Assembly: GCA_017590115.1 (NCBI GenBank)
Contig: JAGGNK010006482.1
Coordinates: 372,001 to 436,000 of the forward strand
Source: Montifringilla adamsi
Taxonomy: Eukaryota > Chordata > Aves > Passeriformes > Passeridae
Direction: 5' to 3'
Length of the DNA stretch: 64,000 bases
In this document: in pieces, positions 63,171-64,000 of the stretch
How positions within the stretch are numbered: the stretch's first letter is position 1
Layout: the number at the start of each line of letters is the position of its first letter
The notes under the pieces: model-generated
Seen by the model: only the letters and a program-made list of their open reading frames with translations
Told to the model about the DNA's origin: nothing
The model's database searches: none
Made by a program: the position numbers and the translations under genes

Positions 63171-63396
63171 CATAGAATCATAGATACCTTCAGGTTGGGA
63201 AAGATCTCCAAGATCTAGTCCAACCATTCCCCCCCACTGCCAAAGCCACCACTAATCCATGTTCCCAAATGCTATATCCTCACATCTGTTAAATCCCTCC
63301 AGGGATGGTGCCTCCACCACTGCCCTGGGCAGCTGTGCCAGGACTGGACAGCCCTTTCAGTGAAGATATTTTTCCTAATATCCAACTTAAATCTCT
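63171..63396 (-). mobile_element. CR1 non-LTR retrotransposon, 5'-truncated 3' end
   Basis: Read on the minus strand, this ends in TATCTATGATTCTATG, the short ATTCTATG-type terminal repeat of CR1 elements instead of a poly(A) tail. It is preceded by CTTGGAGATC and the TTTCCCAACCTGAAGG block. The inner end carries GTTGGATATTAGGAAAAATA, and a GGGCAGTGGTGGAGGCACCA block lies between. All of these match the conserved CR1 3' untranslated region. Only about 226 bp remain, with no reverse-transcriptase coding. Such severe 5' truncation is the norm for CR1. The copy is inserted antisense to SPNS2 in intron 1. Confidence 0.92.
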
Positions 63397-64000
63397 GGAT
63401 ACCTGTCAGAGGGACAGAAATTATGCATTGTTTTCTTGTATTCTCTTTTAATTTGTGTTTCTGTTAATCTGTGGCCTTGTTGTCGTATGTCTGAGCAAGA
63501 TTTGTGTCAGGAATCATCATTTTTCTGTTTACAAAAAAATAAGAGATATGGTGCTGAAGTCTGATGGAAATTTACACCCTTCACATAATAATTGCCACAA
63601 CCATGGCCACTATAATGACTCGACCTTTCAATTTTGCTATGGAACTTAGAGATAAATAGCTTTTGGATGTGACAGAGTTGTATTCTGGATTTGGAGCCTG
63701 TTTTTTTCCTGTTTGGGGAATTTTTTGTACAACCATGTGGGTTTGTAGAGCTTAGTCTTATAGTATTCAGTAACAGCTGTTTTAAGGAGAATGCCAAATC
63801 TCATAGGAGATGGCATTTGTTAAATCCTACTTCTCTAAAAATTTGGTTGGATTCTGTAAGTGCTTCCTTGGAAAGCCATGGCATGAGGCAGAGCGTGTGC
63901 TGCTGTCAGATGGAAACTAAAACACAACAAATGTTTGCTGGTGACTCAGGGAAGATTTGCCTTATGTGGAACTTCTGTGAAGCTTCTGCTTTCCTTGCTG
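63397..64000 (+). other. SPNS2: SPNS2 intron 1, right end of window
   Basis: AT-leaning intronic DNA beyond the CR1 copy. No coding exon, RNA gene or repeat is recognised. Confidence 0.7.

Larger units (their letters stand above)
46438..64000 (+). other. SPNS2: SPNS2 intron 1 (5' part, more than 17.5 kb)
   Basis: It begins with GTGAGC and runs off the window. I searched for the expected exon 2 (the VLLDIQ segment followed by GLLQSVF) and did not find it in any plus-strand frame. CpG-island sequence continues to about 47100. Beyond that the DNA is AT-leaning and intron-like, with the microsatellite, CpG patch, homopolymers and CR1 listed separately. Stretches 47100-49150, 49210-57920 and 58170-63165 hold nothing that I recognise as a gene or RNA. 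A 158-codon minus-strand open frame at 49755-50231 has no clear homology. Confidence 0.85.

Noticed and set aside
46438..64000. SPNS2 exon 2 within the window
   Set aside because: I looked for the VLLDIQ and GLLQSVF segments in all plus-strand frames and found none. The intron appears to extend past the window.
1..64000. CRISPR arrays, operons, tRNA or rRNA genes
   Set aside because: The repeats seen are two- or three-copy local duplications or simple repeats. No cloverleaf with A/B boxes or ribosomal sequence was recognised by eye, though a dedicated scan would be needed to exclude a tRNA fully.

Overview
The window is vertebrate nuclear DNA, most likely from a bird. Two things point there. 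There is a truncated CR1 retrotransposon copy (63171-63396, minus strand) with the terminal repeat typical of avian and other sauropsid CR1. There is also a same-strand SPNS3-SPNS2 pair, the order known at human 17p13.2. Genes are split by GT-AG introns, there is a CpG-island promoter, and more than 99% of the window is non-coding. No bacterial or viral gene is present.

Layout. Positions 1-4680 hold the 3' end of SPNS3 on the plus strand: an intron, the penultimate coding exon (1725-1823), a 1.1-kb intron, the terminal coding exon (2937-3104), and a 3' untranslated region with candidate poly(A) signals at 3180 and 4656. Positions 4681 to about 45480 are about 41 kb of intergenic DNA in which I recognise no gene. 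It holds a 49-bp minisatellite (15148-15295), C-tract and A-tract homopolymers (25447-25486, 27288-27322), several small local duplications, simple repeats and one CpG-enriched patch near 8.2-8.45 kb. A hairpin-rich GGCTGAGG repeat (45482-45815) runs into the SPNS2 CpG-island promoter (about 45480-47100).

SPNS2 exon 1 (46143-46437) encodes the cytosolic N-terminus and most of transmembrane helix 1, and ends in a GT donor in phase 1. The remaining 17.5 kb is the first part of SPNS2 intron 1. It contains a CA/TA microsatellite (49161-49203), a second CpG-enriched patch (57930-58160), a poly-T/poly-A tract (60056-60086) and the CR1 copy.

Both genes encode major-facilitator-superfamily lipid transporters of the Spinster family. 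SPNS2 is the established sphingosine-1-phosphate exporter of endothelium. SPNS3 is its poorly characterised neighbour and paralogue. I found no convincing new biological system. The observations most worth checking are the promoter-proximal hairpin repeat, a three-codon in-frame upstream ORF before SPNS2, a possible retrocopy ending in A35, and the short C-terminal tail of SPNS3.
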